DNA of 17,394 bases from the NCBI GenBank assembly GCA_045616885.1, contig JAZLHS010000062.1:1-17394 (forward strand), written 5' to 3'. Below are positions 7,582-14,057 of the stretch, in pieces (position 1 is the first letter of the stretch; every line of letters begins with the position of its first letter). Origin of the DNA: RGIG250 sp045616885 (GTDB taxonomy: Bacteria > Bacillota > Negativicutes > Selenomonadales > Selenomonadaceae). A model generated the notes under the pieces. The model was not told the DNA's origin, made no database searches, and saw only the letters and a program-made list of their open reading frames with translations. Position numbers and translations under genes: made by a program.

Positions 7582-7617
7582 GTTCAATTAGTTCAGTTAG
7601 TTCAGTTGGTTCAGTAC
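7582..7617. repeat. Four tandem 9-bp repeats spanning the secretin stop codon
   Basis: On the plus strand the units are GTTCAATTA, GTTCAGTTA, GTTCAGTTG and GTTCAGTAC, end to end. On the minus strand the repeats carry the cpaC stop TGA and three further TGA codons in the same frame at 9-bp spacing. The block lies between the secretin gene and the following ATPase gene. Confidence 0.8.
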
Positions 7618-8981
7618 GGCCGCTTGGTTGGTTTTGCGTTGCGGTCCGGGGTCGGGAGGGCGTTGACGTTGACCTTTGGCATAGCTTCCTGTTCAAGCTT
7701 GCTTCGGTTCAGCGCACCGGCCATCTTCTCGGTGGTGGCAACGGGGGTGTATTCATCAACGATACTGGGCACCAGCAGGATGAGCATTTCCCGCTTTTCC
7801 TTGCTGGTGGTAGTGCGGCGGAAGAAATGACCGATGATGGGGATATCGCCAAGTATGGGGAATTTCGATACGGACTTGGCATCCTCGCTGTTCAGGAGGC
7901 CACCGATGGCCAGTGCTGTGCCGGATTTCAGGCTGACGGCGGTGCCGGCCTTGCGGGAGGTGAGAGCCGGGATGGTGCCGGCAGAGGTGGAGACCTGATG
8001 AGCGTAGTCGAGGGTGCTTATCTCGGCGTTCACCTTCGCCATGATATTCTCGGAGTCATCGGTAGTCGGCTCGATGTGGAGCTTGATGCCGTATTCACGC
8101 CAGGTGACGGATATCTCGCCGTCCTTCGAGGTGGGGACGGGAATCTCGCCGCCGATGAGGATGTCCGCCTGCTCACCGCTCAGGGTGGTGATATTGGGAC
8201 GGGAAAGTATCTCAGCTTTGCCGTTGGTTATCAGGGCCTTGAGCATTACATCTACGGGGGCACCTATCTTGCCGGAGATATGATGATAGTTCTGACCGCC
8301 GTAGAAGGTGCCGACGGTGCCGAAGGTAATGTCGCTGACGCTTACCGAGCCGCTGTCATTTGTATCGACGGATGAATTGCCGAAGGAAAGTCCGAGGTCC
8401 TTGGCATCATTTGAAGATATGTCGATAACGAGGGCGGCCAGATTTATCTGAACCGGTTTCGTCAGCTTCAGAAGGTTGATGACGTGCTCCTTGTCGGCAA
8501 ACATCTCGGCAATCCTTTGAGCCTGATCCTTCTGGTACTGGTTATCTACGGAGCCGCGCAAAAGTACCCGGTCGGAAATCTTCTCAATCTGAACGCCGGG
8601 GACATTCATTATTCTTTTTATCAGGTCGGCGAGACCGGTGTCGGTGGGGGCTACGGTGATATTGTAGTCCTCTATGGAGTCATCGGAGTACCAGACGGTA
8701 AGGCTGGTGGAGCCTCCCTTGTAGCCGACGATGTTCAGGCTGGAGTTGTCGATGACATTTACATCGGCAATAGACGGGTTGGTGACGGCTACGCGGACGA
8801 TGGTCAGGTCTTCATCATCCGGAAAGAGGTGATAGGCCTGATTCATCTCCAGATACAGCTGCTGCGGTTTGGCGGCTTCAGCTGTGGTATTGCCCATGAG
8901 CAGCAGAGTCGAGAGCGCTGCCCCGGCAAGAACTTTTTTGACTGAGAGACGCGTGATGCATTTTCTTATCTTTCTCAGCAT
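7611..8981 (-). CDS. cpaC: Tad outer-membrane secretin CpaC/RcpA
   Basis: This 456-residue secretin would form the outer-membrane channel for the Flp pilus. It has an N-terminal signal peptide: positive residues, hydrophobic 17-29, predicted cleavage after TAEA near residue 36. Then come a pilus/BON-type N-domain region (about 40-165; RVAVTNPSIADVNVI, and GVQIEKISDRVLLRGSVD) and a secretin domain (about 170-410). The secretin domain contains EILSRPNITTLSGEQADILI, GGEIPVP and the closing FPILGDIPIIGHFFR. A positively charged, Pro-rich tail of about 45 residues follows. The length is typical of Tad secretins. AGGAGG precedes the ATG, which starts 1 bp after the cpaB stop. No separate rcpB gene is seen. 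A secretin implies a diderm cell. Confidence 0.94.
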   Translation of the reverse strand: MLRKIRKCITRLSVKKVLAGAALSTLLLMGNTTAEAAKPQQLYLEMNQAYHLFPDDEDLTIVRVAVTNPSIADVNVIDNSSLNIVGYKGGSTSLTVWYSDDSIEDYNITVAPTDTGLADLIKRIMNVPGVQIEKISDRVLLRGSVDNQYQKDQAQRIAEMFADKEHVINLLKLTKPVQINLAALVIDISSNDAKDLGLSFGNSSVDTNDSGSVSVSDITFGTVGTFYGGQNYHHISGKIGAPVDVMLKALITNGKAEILSRPNITTLSGEQADILIGGEIPVPTSKDGEISVTWREYGIKLHIEPTTDDSENIMAKVNAEISTLDYAHQVSTSAGTIPALTSRKAGTAVSLKSGTALAIGGLLNSEDAKSVSKFPILGDIPIIGHFFRRTTTSKEKREMLILLVPSIVDEYTPVATTEKMAGALNRSKLEQEAMPKVNVNALPTPDRNAKPTKRPY

Positions 8982-8982
8982 G

Positions 8983-9912
8983 TCAGCGTCCTCCTTCTCT
9001 GGTAGTAGTAGTACCTCTGATGACCTCTACGGAGCCGCCGCCAGAGGGGGCAGGACGGGCGCCGGAGGGGCGCTGTGATTCCACATTCGTGATACTGCGC
9101 TGGGTACTGGACTGCGGTGTACGCAGGATATAGTCGCGAGTAACGACGGTCTTCTCACTTGGTGCGTAGGGACGCAGGCTCAGGTAGATGATACCGCTCT
9201 GAGCGGCGGTGGCAAGGCGCAGCGCATCATCCGGCAGCAGAGCCAGAGTAGCGGTGGCCATAGATTCTTTGGTTGCCCTTACGGTGCCGTCTTCGTTCTT
9301 GGAGCCGGAGGCGTTAGAAGGTTTTTCGTTGGCGCCGCCGCCGGTTTTGTTGATGCCGAGGAGCAGAACGTTCTGGAGAACTATCTGACCGATGAGGCGT
9401 CCTTCTTCCTTCCGGCCGGAGACAATCATGACATCTACATAGTCACCGGCTGCGGCGAAGCCGGCTACGCCGGTAACATCACTGATGCCGACGGAGATGG
9501 CGCGGCAGTTCGGCGGAATCATTCCTACGAAGCCGGCCATCTTGGGGTCGCTCATTATCTTCTGCTGAGTGATGATGTCGCCCTTCATGATGATGATGGC
9601 GGCAGGTTTGTTGTTCGCCTGATTTATGTCGGTCAGAGCACCTTCGGGGACGGCCTCCTCCGGCAACTCAACCGTGGTGAGCATCTTTTCCTGAATGGTA
9701 GCCCGGGGCGGGATGTTTACCTTTGCCGTTACGACCTTGACCATTTTCTTCTGCTCCGGCTGAACAGTGACCTTCTCCGGGGTCGTGTTTCCAAGCGATA
9801 AATAAACTAATATGCCCAATACGCAGCTGACTGTACCGGCGATGATGAGCCAATGTCTGTAGGTGAGCCGGTCAGCAAACTGCTGTATAATGTTACGCAT
9901 ATTTTTCAGCAT
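8983..9912 (-). CDS. cpaB: Tad pilus assembly protein CpaB/RcpC
   Basis: This is a 309-residue CpaB family protein: a cytoplasmic N-terminus, one membrane segment (about 21-40), a SAF domain (about 58-120; AKVNIPPRATIQEKML) and an RcpC/CpaB domain (about 128-245) with VGISDVTGVAGFAAAGDYVD. The C-terminal tail after about residue 270 is low complexity, rich in Ser, Arg, Pro, Gly and Thr. CpaB acts in the periplasm and is thought to help assemble or stabilise the secretin, and the adjacent secretin gene fits. It is the first gene of the minus-strand Tad unit, behind a TATAAT promoter. The ATG at 9912 has AAGGA at a long spacing of 11 bases. An ATG four codons further in has no ribosome site. 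Confidence 0.93.
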   Translation of the reverse strand: MLKNMRNIIQQFADRLTYRHWLIIAGTVSCVLGILVYLSLGNTTPEKVTVQPEQKKMVKVVTAKVNIPPRATIQEKMLTTVELPEEAVPEGALTDINQANNKPAAIIIMKGDIITQQKIMSDPKMAGFVGMIPPNCRAISVGISDVTGVAGFAAAGDYVDVMIVSGRKEEGRLIGQIVLQNVLLLGINKTGGGANEKPSNASGSKNEDGTVRATKESMATATLALLPDDALRLATAAQSGIIYLSLRPYAPSEKTVVTRDYILRTPQSSTQRSITNVESQRPSGARPAPSGGGSVEVIRGTTTTREGGR

Positions 9913-9972
9913 AATCTACTACATCCTTGTATGAAAAGTGACTCTTATCCAATATAAGAAATTATTTATACA

Positions 9973-10002
9973 ATTATACACTATTTTGGCTGATTAGGCT
10001 AA
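9973..10002 (-). promoter_or_regulatory. Putative promoter of the minus-strand Tad operon
   Basis: On the minus strand the -10 is a perfect TATAAT (9978-9973), with a weak -35 TTAGCC (10002-9997) at an 18-bp spacer. This lies 61 bp before the cpaB start in AT-rich DNA. The poor -35 suggests that an activator may be needed. Confidence 0.5.
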
Positions 10003-10006
10003 GATA

Positions 10007-10035
10007 TTGTGAGAATTTTTACATTTTATTATACT
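10007..10035 (+). promoter_or_regulatory. Putative promoter of tadV
   Basis: TTGTGA (10007-10012), a 17-bp spacer and TATACT (10030-10035) read on the plus strand. Transcription would begin near 10042, about 60 bp before the tadV start. Its -35 lies next to the -35 of the cpaB promoter on the other strand, so the two promoters are back to back and could share a regulator. A second TATAAT at 10051-10056 has no matching -35. Confidence 0.5.
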
Positions 10036-10102
10036 AATTGAGATATTGACTATAATCGGCGGATGTTTTATTGTTTCCTTAAAGAAAGTCCGGGTGATAA
10101 AT

Positions 10103-10771
10103 ATGTTCCAGCTGGTGTTTGCGTTGCTGCTGGCCGGTGCAGCAACAGCAGCTTTTTCTGCGCTCATCGACCGTCTGTACAGCCGCGAAACGGATGAGCT
10201 GAGCTTTCCTGACCGATTGAGGGAGCGAGCGATGTTTCGTCGGCCGCTGCTGTTTGTCGGCTGTGCGGCGGCCTTTTTCTGTTGCGATACGGCATATCCG
10301 GCGGCGAGCTTTTTCGGCTTGTGCTTTTATCTGCCGCTGCTGATTATTTCTGTAACCGATTGGGAGCAATATATTATTTTTGATTCGGTGGTCGCGTTTC
10401 TGGCCGTAGCCGGTCTTGGGCAGTCGGCGGCAGCTTCATACAGGCCGGAGCTGTTCGACGTGATGACTTTGCCGCCGGGACTGATGAATGCGGTGCTGAC
10501 CGGGCTGGCGGCAGGCGCGCTCATGCTGCTGCTGGCGGTCGTACTGAAGGGAAGCATCTTCGGCGGCGATATAAAGCTGATTGCCGCTTTGGGTCTTTGG
10601 CTTGGCTCGAAATATATGCCGGCCTGCATTGCTCTCGGTTTTGTTCTTGGCGGAGTAGCGGCGCTGCTTCTTCTCCTGAGCAGACAAAAGAAGAGGGATG
10701 AGTATTTTGCCTACGGGCCGTATTTCGTCATGGCGGCGGTATTGGTCAGGGCGATAGGGATTACTCTGTAA
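10103..10771 (+). CDS. tadV: TadV-type prepilin peptidase (A24 aspartic peptidase)
   Basis: This 222-residue polytopic membrane protein has about six hydrophobic segments. The two catalytic aspartates of A24 peptidases are recognisable: Asp86 in SVTDWEQYIIFD and Asp156 in FGGDIKLIAALG. In the GxGD motif the first Gly is replaced by Phe153 (FGGD). The N-terminal methyltransferase half of full-length PilD is absent, as is usual for TadV. It would cleave the leader peptides of Flp and the TadE-like protein at the cytoplasmic face of the inner membrane. I place the start at ATG 10103, with GGTGAT upstream. An upstream in-frame TTG at 10046 would lie within a few bases of the predicted transcription start and is rejected. 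The gene is divergent from the rest of the Tad genes. Confidence 0.88.
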   Translation: MFQLVFALLLAGAATAAFSALIDRLYSRETDELSFPDRLRERAMFRRPLLFVGCAAAFFCCDTAYPAASFFGLCFYLPLLIISVTDWEQYIIFDSVVAFLAVAGLGQSAAASYRPELFDVMTLPPGLMNAVLTGLAAGALMLLLAVVLKGSIFGGDIKLIAALGLWLGSKYMPACIALGFVLGGVAALLLLLSRQKKRDEYFAYGPYFVMAAVLVRAIGITL

Positions 10772-10796
10772 TATAATAAGGAAGGAAATAGAAGAA

Positions 10797-10840
10797 GCGC
10801 ACAGCTATCAGTTTTTGCAAATGATAGTTGTGCGCTTTTT
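10797..10840 (+). terminator. Intrinsic terminator after tadV
   Basis: GCGCACAGCTATCA (10797-10810) and TGATAGTTGTGCGC (10822-10835) form a 14-bp stem with one G-U pair and an 11-nt loop, followed by TTTTT (10836-10840). It is 25 bp past the tadV stop. On the minus strand the flank is TTCTTC, so it may also weakly stop transcripts of the convergent lipase-like gene. Confidence 0.9.
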
Positions 10841-10884
10841 GACTTGGTGTGATTGTTGCCTCCCCTATAGGTGAGGGGTAAAAT

Positions 10885-12297
10885 TTACAGCGATATTCTC
10901 AGCTGAGGAACAGAGCTTCCTTTGGCGGCGGCGGCCATCGCTGCATCGCGGGACTCTTTCAGAGATATCTGATTGTAGAGACAGGCTTCAATGGGAGTGA
11001 TTTTTTTCAGACGAGCGGCTGACTCTTGGAAGAAAACGAGGGAGCCGTCGGTGGAGTAGATTGTCTCCGACAGGGAAAGGCGCATGATGTTGTCCCGGTC
11101 GTAAGATGTGCGGTCGGCGTTTACAGACTCCACGATGATGAATTTGGCACCCATCCGCTTGGCGGTGTCGATACTCTGTGCGACGGTCTCCATCTGATCG
11201 GTAGCGAATACGGCACCGGGATACATACGGCGGAGAGAATCGGTGAGAGCTTCGTCCATGTAGAGCTGGTCGGGGGAAAGTTTCGTGTCGAGGTTGAAAG
11301 CGATGGGCGCTACATAGACCTTCGTGTCGCCTTCCTTAACAGCCGGAGCCGGATAAGTGGCGGCCTTGTCAAAGAAGATGTGAAGAGCCGAGTCAAGATA
11401 AGTAGTCATTTCGTGAGAGGAAGCGTCTACTGTCTTTGAGGCAGTCCATACCTTTTTCTCTCCGTACTGCACATAGTCGTCCGGCATTCTGTTCAGCAGA
11501 TTTGATATGGCGTCGGTTCGCATGGTGATGCGGGTGAGCGGGAGCCGGTGGAGGTAATAGGTGCCGAAGGTTACATTGCCGACCGGCGGAGCGCCGAAGG
11601 TGATGACCTCAAGCTGCTCGCGAGGAACGGAGAGATTCAGCAGGCGGGCGCCGAGGATGGTGGCAAGAGCGCCGCTGTCACCATGTCCGGTGATGTAGAG
11701 CTTCATGTCAGGATTTTGCTTCAGCTCGTCTGCCAGCTGGTGTCCGACGATGACACCGTTTGCGTCAGGGGTGAAGAAGTAGGATATGATTCGGAGGTCG
11801 TAGCCGTGATGGACTCTCGGCTCGATTATTTTTCGCTCGGCGGTAGAAGTCGCAGCTTCTGCGAAGGGATTTCCACCCTCGAAGAAAACAGGGGCAAGCT
11901 CTATGAGATTGGCAGACTGTCCAAGGGTCGGTGTACCGCGCATGACAATGAATTTATTTTTGACGACGCCGTTTTCGTCTCTTTCGGTAATGATGTTGTA
12001 TTCGGGATTGCCTTTCGGGGTGTCGAGCTGGATACCGGACACATCGTAGCCCATGGTCTTCATGTAGTGACGGGCAGCTTCGCCGACGTGGTCGTCCCGG
12101 GAAATGAGATTGGCCCAGGCACAAAGAGTATAGGTGCGTATCTCGGTTATCTCCGGGAGAAGGTCGCTGACAGCGGCGGTCTCGGCATGGGCTGCCGGGA
12201 GCAGAGCCGGAGTCGGAGCGAGGGCAATGAAGCCTGCGGCACAGAATGCGGAGAGGCTTGTCCGAAGAAGCTTGGATGCGAATGTGGTCTTGTTCAT
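10885..12297 (-). CDS. Exported class-3-lipase-like protein with altered nucleophile elbow
   Basis: This 470-residue protein has a clear signal peptide (hydrophobic core about 14-34, cleavage after PAAHA near residue 38). Residues about 55-310 resemble fungal-type lipase_3 alpha/beta hydrolases: KFIVMRGT (115-122) resembles the oxyanion strand, YITGHGDSGALATILGARL (201-219) the nucleophile elbow, and VITFGAPPVGN (231-241) the following strand. Then come Asp262 in RTDAISNLL and His295 in SSHEMTTYL. The usual GHSxGGALA reads GHGDSGALA: Gly206 stands where the nucleophile should be, and a serine sits two residues later (Ser208). It may be inactive, or use a shifted serine. Residues about 324-440 form a second domain (VYVAPIAFNL to GAKFIIVESV) that I cannot name with confidence. 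GGAGG lies upstream of the ATG. It is a stand-alone gene, convergent with tadV. Confidence 0.75.
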   Translation of the reverse strand: MNKTTFASKLLRTSLSAFCAAGFIALAPTPALLPAAHAETAAVSDLLPEITEIRTYTLCAWANLISRDDHVGEAARHYMKTMGYDVSGIQLDTPKGNPEYNIITERDENGVVKNKFIVMRGTPTLGQSANLIELAPVFFEGGNPFAEAATSTAERKIIEPRVHHGYDLRIISYFFTPDANGVIVGHQLADELKQNPDMKLYITGHGDSGALATILGARLLNLSVPREQLEVITFGAPPVGNVTFGTYYLHRLPLTRITMRTDAISNLLNRMPDDYVQYGEKKVWTASKTVDASSHEMTTYLDSALHIFFDKAATYPAPAVKEGDTKVYVAPIAFNLDTKLSPDQLYMDEALTDSLRRMYPGAVFATDQMETVAQSIDTAKRMGAKFIIVESVNADRTSYDRDNIMRLSLSETIYSTDGSLVFFQESAARLKKITPIEACLYNQISLKESRDAAMAAAAKGSSVPQLRISL

Positions 12298-12319
12298 ATT
12301 GAACCTCCGAATAAGATAT

Positions 12320-12363
12320 ATTATAATGGAAGGAAAATTCTCGATAACTTTTCTTCCATTATA
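12320..12363 (-). promoter_or_regulatory. Putative lipase-gene promoter within a long inverted repeat
   Basis: A perfect minus-strand TATAAT (12325-12320) lies about 22 bp before the lipase-like start codon, with no good -35. It overlaps the left arm of an inverted repeat: TATAATGGAAGGAAAA (12322-12337) and TTTTCTTCCATTATA (12349-12363), matching apart from one bulged base, around an 11-bp centre. The dyad covers the -10 to -35 region, a typical operator position. Confidence 0.5.
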
Positions 12364-12378
12364 TTATATGCAGAGATT

Positions 12379-12409
12379 TTTTTATAGAGCGGGAAGAAAT
12401 TTTTATAGA
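12379..12409. repeat. 10-bp direct repeat spaced two helical turns
   Basis: TTTTTATAGA occurs at 12379-12388 and again at 12400-12409, with starts 21 bp apart, upstream of the lipase-like promoter. The phased spacing would put both copies on the same DNA face. AT-rich DNA makes chance possible. Confidence 0.4.
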
Positions 12410-12621
12410 AATGTCTCAGGTCGGCCGGGATTTTTTGTCGTGATATGTACGAAGATGGATTGCGGAACGATTTTCAAGGGACAGCGTAGAATGACGATGG
12501 AAACTGTAGGTAATTTTTCATATACGCTATAGGATGAATTGCCCAAATAATTTAAGCGAAAGTTGTATACATGGATAGAGAGGCAAAAAACAATGATATT
12601 TGAATTGAAATCACAGAAAAT

Positions 12622-12648
12622 CAGTATAAATTTTTGATGATTATACTG
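12622..12648. repeat. Perfect 8-bp inverted repeat upstream of the rplGB promoter
   Basis: CAGTATAA (12622-12629) and TTATACTG (12641-12648) flank an 11-bp centre, about 50 bp upstream of the -35 at 12698. There is no U-tract, so an operator-like site is more plausible than a terminator. Function unknown. Confidence 0.4.
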
Positions 12649-12697
12649 TTATGATACACCCGGTAATGTGTAAACGAAAAACCGCATAAAATATGTG

Positions 12698-12726
12698 TTG
12701 ACATGGTATATTGCCGATGATATTAT
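12698..12726 (+). promoter_or_regulatory. Strong promoter of the rplGB-rpsL-rpsG-fusA-tuf operon
   Basis: A consensus -35 TTGACA (12698-12703), an optimal 17-bp spacer and -10 TATTAT (12721-12726) preceded by TG-A form an extended -10. Transcription would start near 12733, giving a leader of about 45 nt before rplGB. This is the best promoter match in the window and fits a highly expressed ribosomal protein operon. Confidence 0.85.
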
Positions 12727-12778
12727 ATGGAAGTGCCTGATTTCGGGTGCTAGGTATGTCCAAATGGGAGTGAGTCAA

Positions 12779-13024
12779 ATGACGCCGGAATCAATCATTG
12801 ATGCGCCGCATGTTACCGGGATAAAACAGGTAACGAAAGCAGTGCAGAGAGATGAAGTGAAGCAAGTCTTCATCGCCTCCGACGCCGACGAGAGAGTAAT
12901 TCGTCAGCTCAGAACTCTCTGCCGTGAGAAGTCCATCGAAGCCGATACGCGGCTGACAATGGAGGAACTCGGCAAAGCCTGCCTCATAGAGGTTGGCTCG
13001 GCAGCTGTAGCGATCCTCAAGTGA
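12779..13024 (+). CDS. rplGB: L7Ae-type K-turn-binding ribosomal protein (YbxF/RplGB family)
   Basis: This 81-residue protein is of the L7Ae/L30e/S12e/Gadd45 family. It is recognised by the small alpha/beta fold pattern (VTGIKQVTKAVQRDEVKQVF, then IASDADERVIRQL), the C-terminal hydrophobic strands (ACLIEVGSAAVAIL) and its position just before rpsL, where B. subtilis has ybxF. Family members bind K-turn RNA. The start at 12779 has GGGAGTGA upstream. An in-frame ATG at 12764 would add five residues but has a weaker ribosome site, and an upstream GTG at 12695 overlaps the promoter, so it cannot be the start. In B. subtilis this gene follows rpoC, but here a lipase-like gene on the other strand lies upstream, so the operon begins at this gene. 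Confidence 0.88.
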   Translation: MTPESIIDAPHVTGIKQVTKAVQRDEVKQVFIASDADERVIRQLRTLCREKSIEADTRLTMEELGKACLIEVGSAAVAILK

Positions 13025-13055
13025 TGAGGGCGACCGAGACAGATTCAATCAGGTA

Positions 13056-13095
13056 AAAACCGAGGAGCCTATGATGCTTCAAGCTCAGCGGTTTT
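13056..13095 (+). terminator. Terminator-like or attenuator hairpin between rplGB and rpsL
   Basis: AAAACCG (13056-13062) pairs with CGGTTTT (13089-13095), and GAGC (13065-13068) pairs with GCTC (13083-13086). Between the two helices is a symmetric AG/AG internal loop, and the apical loop is 14 nt. The 3' arm ends in TTTT and then AA. The 113-bp gap is much longer than the other gaps in this operon, so partial termination or a binding site for a ribosomal protein is plausible. Confidence 0.55.
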
Positions 13096-13137
13096 AATAA
13101 AAATTAAATTCTCAATGTGCAGGAAGGAGGTGCATGT

Positions 13138-13521
13138 ATGCCTACAATTAACCAGTTGGTTCGTAAAAGCAGACAGAGCATGCAAGAAAAATCGACGGCC
13201 CCGGCGCTGAAGGAATGCCCGCAGAAGCGCGGCGTTTGCACTCGCGTTTACACCACCACCCCGAAGAAGCCGAACTCCGCTCTTCGTAAGGTTGCCCGTG
13301 TCCGTCTGACCAATAGTATTGAAGTCACTGCCTACATCCCGGGTATTGGCCACAATCTTCAGGAGCATAGCGTTGTTCTTATCCGTGGCGGCCGTGTAAA
13401 GGACCTGCCGGGCGTTCGTTACCACATCATCCGTGGTTCTCTCGATACCGCCGGTGTTTCCGATCGCGCACAGGCCCGTTCTAAGTACGGTGCTAAGAAA
13501 GCTAAAGCAAAGAAGAAGTAA
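13138..13521 (+). CDS. rpsL: 30S ribosomal protein S12
   Basis: This is a 127-residue S12, which sits at the decoding centre of the 30S subunit. CPQKRGVCTRVYTTTPKKPN is intact and RGGRVKDLPGVRYH follows. Lys43 and Lys88, the residues whose mutation gives streptomycin resistance, are both wild type, and Asp89 (the methylthiolation site) is present. The C-terminus is Lys-rich (AKKAKAKKK). The start at 13138 follows AAGGAGGTG; an in-frame ATG at 13117 falls upstream of that ribosome site and is rejected. It is followed by rpsG after 35 bp. Confidence 0.98.
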   Translation: MPTINQLVRKSRQSMQEKSTAPALKECPQKRGVCTRVYTTTPKKPNSALRKVARVRLTNSIEVTAYIPGIGHNLQEHSVVLIRGGRVKDLPGVRYHIIRGSLDTAGVSDRAQARSKYGAKKAKAKKK

Positions 13522-13556
13522 TTTGCCCCTGAAATTATGGTCAAGGAGGGACTTAA

Positions 13557-14027
13557 ATGCCAAGAAAAGGTTCGGTACCTAAGCGTGACGTACTCCCGGA
13601 TCCGGTGTACCACGACAAGACGGTTACCAAATTTATCAATAAAGTAATGCTTTCCGGTAAGAAGGGCGTTGCTGAGCGCGTTGTTTACAGTGCGTTCGAC
13701 ACCATCCGCGCTAAGACCGGTAAGGATCCTCTGGAAGTTTTCCAGGAGGCTCTCAAGAATGTTATGCCGGTTCTCGAAGTTCGCGCTCGCCGCGTCGGCG
13801 GTGCAAACTACCAGGTTCCGGTTGAGGTCCGTCCGGACCGCCGTCAGACTCTCGGCATCCGCTGGCTGGTCAACTATGCCCGCCTCCGCAGCGAGAAGAC
13901 GATGGATGCCCGCCTCTCCGGCGAGCTCATGGATGCTGCCAACAACACTGGCGCAGCCGTAAAGAAGCGTGAGGACACTCACAAGATGGCAGAGGCCAAC
14001 AAGGCATTTGCTCATTACCGCTGGTAA
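13557..14027 (+). CDS. rpsG: 30S ribosomal protein S7
   Basis: This is a 156-residue S7, the normal bacterial length; it nucleates folding of the 3' domain of 16S rRNA. Recognisable segments are MPRKGSVPKR at the start, KFINKVMLSGKKGVAERVVY, and the conserved RRVGGANYQVPVEVRPDRR, ending with HKMAEANKAFAHYRW. AAGGAGGG precedes the ATG. In E. coli S7 represses its own operon by binding the rpsL-rpsG gap; the 35-bp gap here shows no obvious comparable structure. Confidence 0.98.
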   Translation: MPRKGSVPKRDVLPDPVYHDKTVTKFINKVMLSGKKGVAERVVYSAFDTIRAKTGKDPLEVFQEALKNVMPVLEVRARRVGGANYQVPVEVRPDRRQTLGIRWLVNYARLRSEKTMDARLSGELMDAANNTGAAVKKREDTHKMAEANKAFAHYRW

Positions 14028-14057
14028 TTTTTTAGATATAGAGAAGGAGCGAAAAAA

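Larger units (their letters stand above)
12298..12778. other. AT-rich intergenic region between lipase-like gene and translation operon
   Basis: About 480 bp contain no credible gene; short reading frames here lack ribosome sites and coding character. The region holds divergent promoters with, from left to right, a dyad over the lipase promoter, a 10-bp direct repeat, a second dyad, and the promoter of the rplGB operon. No tRNA, riboswitch or known small RNA is recognisable by eye. Confidence 0.7.

Noticed and set aside
7542..8375. 277-codon plus-strand open frame opposite the secretin gene
   Set aside because: It is a shadow of cpaC; composition and content give no sign of a real protein.
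10046..10102. Upstream TTG start for tadV
   Set aside because: It lies within a few bases of the predicted transcription start and has no ribosome site; MFQLVFALLLAG at 10103 is a better membrane protein start.
10865..10878. Short CCCCT/AGGGG palindrome after the lipase-like gene
   Set aside because: The stem is short and has no U-tract on the minus strand, so I do not call it a terminator.
12134..12532. Plus-strand frame running from the lipase-like gene into the intergenic region
   Set aside because: It starts antisense to the lipase-like gene, lacks a ribosome site and ends in AT-rich noncoding DNA.
12733..12750. Weak hairpin at the start of the rplGB leader
   Set aside because: Most pairs beyond the core are G-U and the loop is very tight; not strong enough to call a leader element.
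12695..12778. Upstream GTG start for the L7Ae-type gene
   Set aside because: It overlaps the -35 and -10 of the operon promoter, so it would not be transcribed from it.
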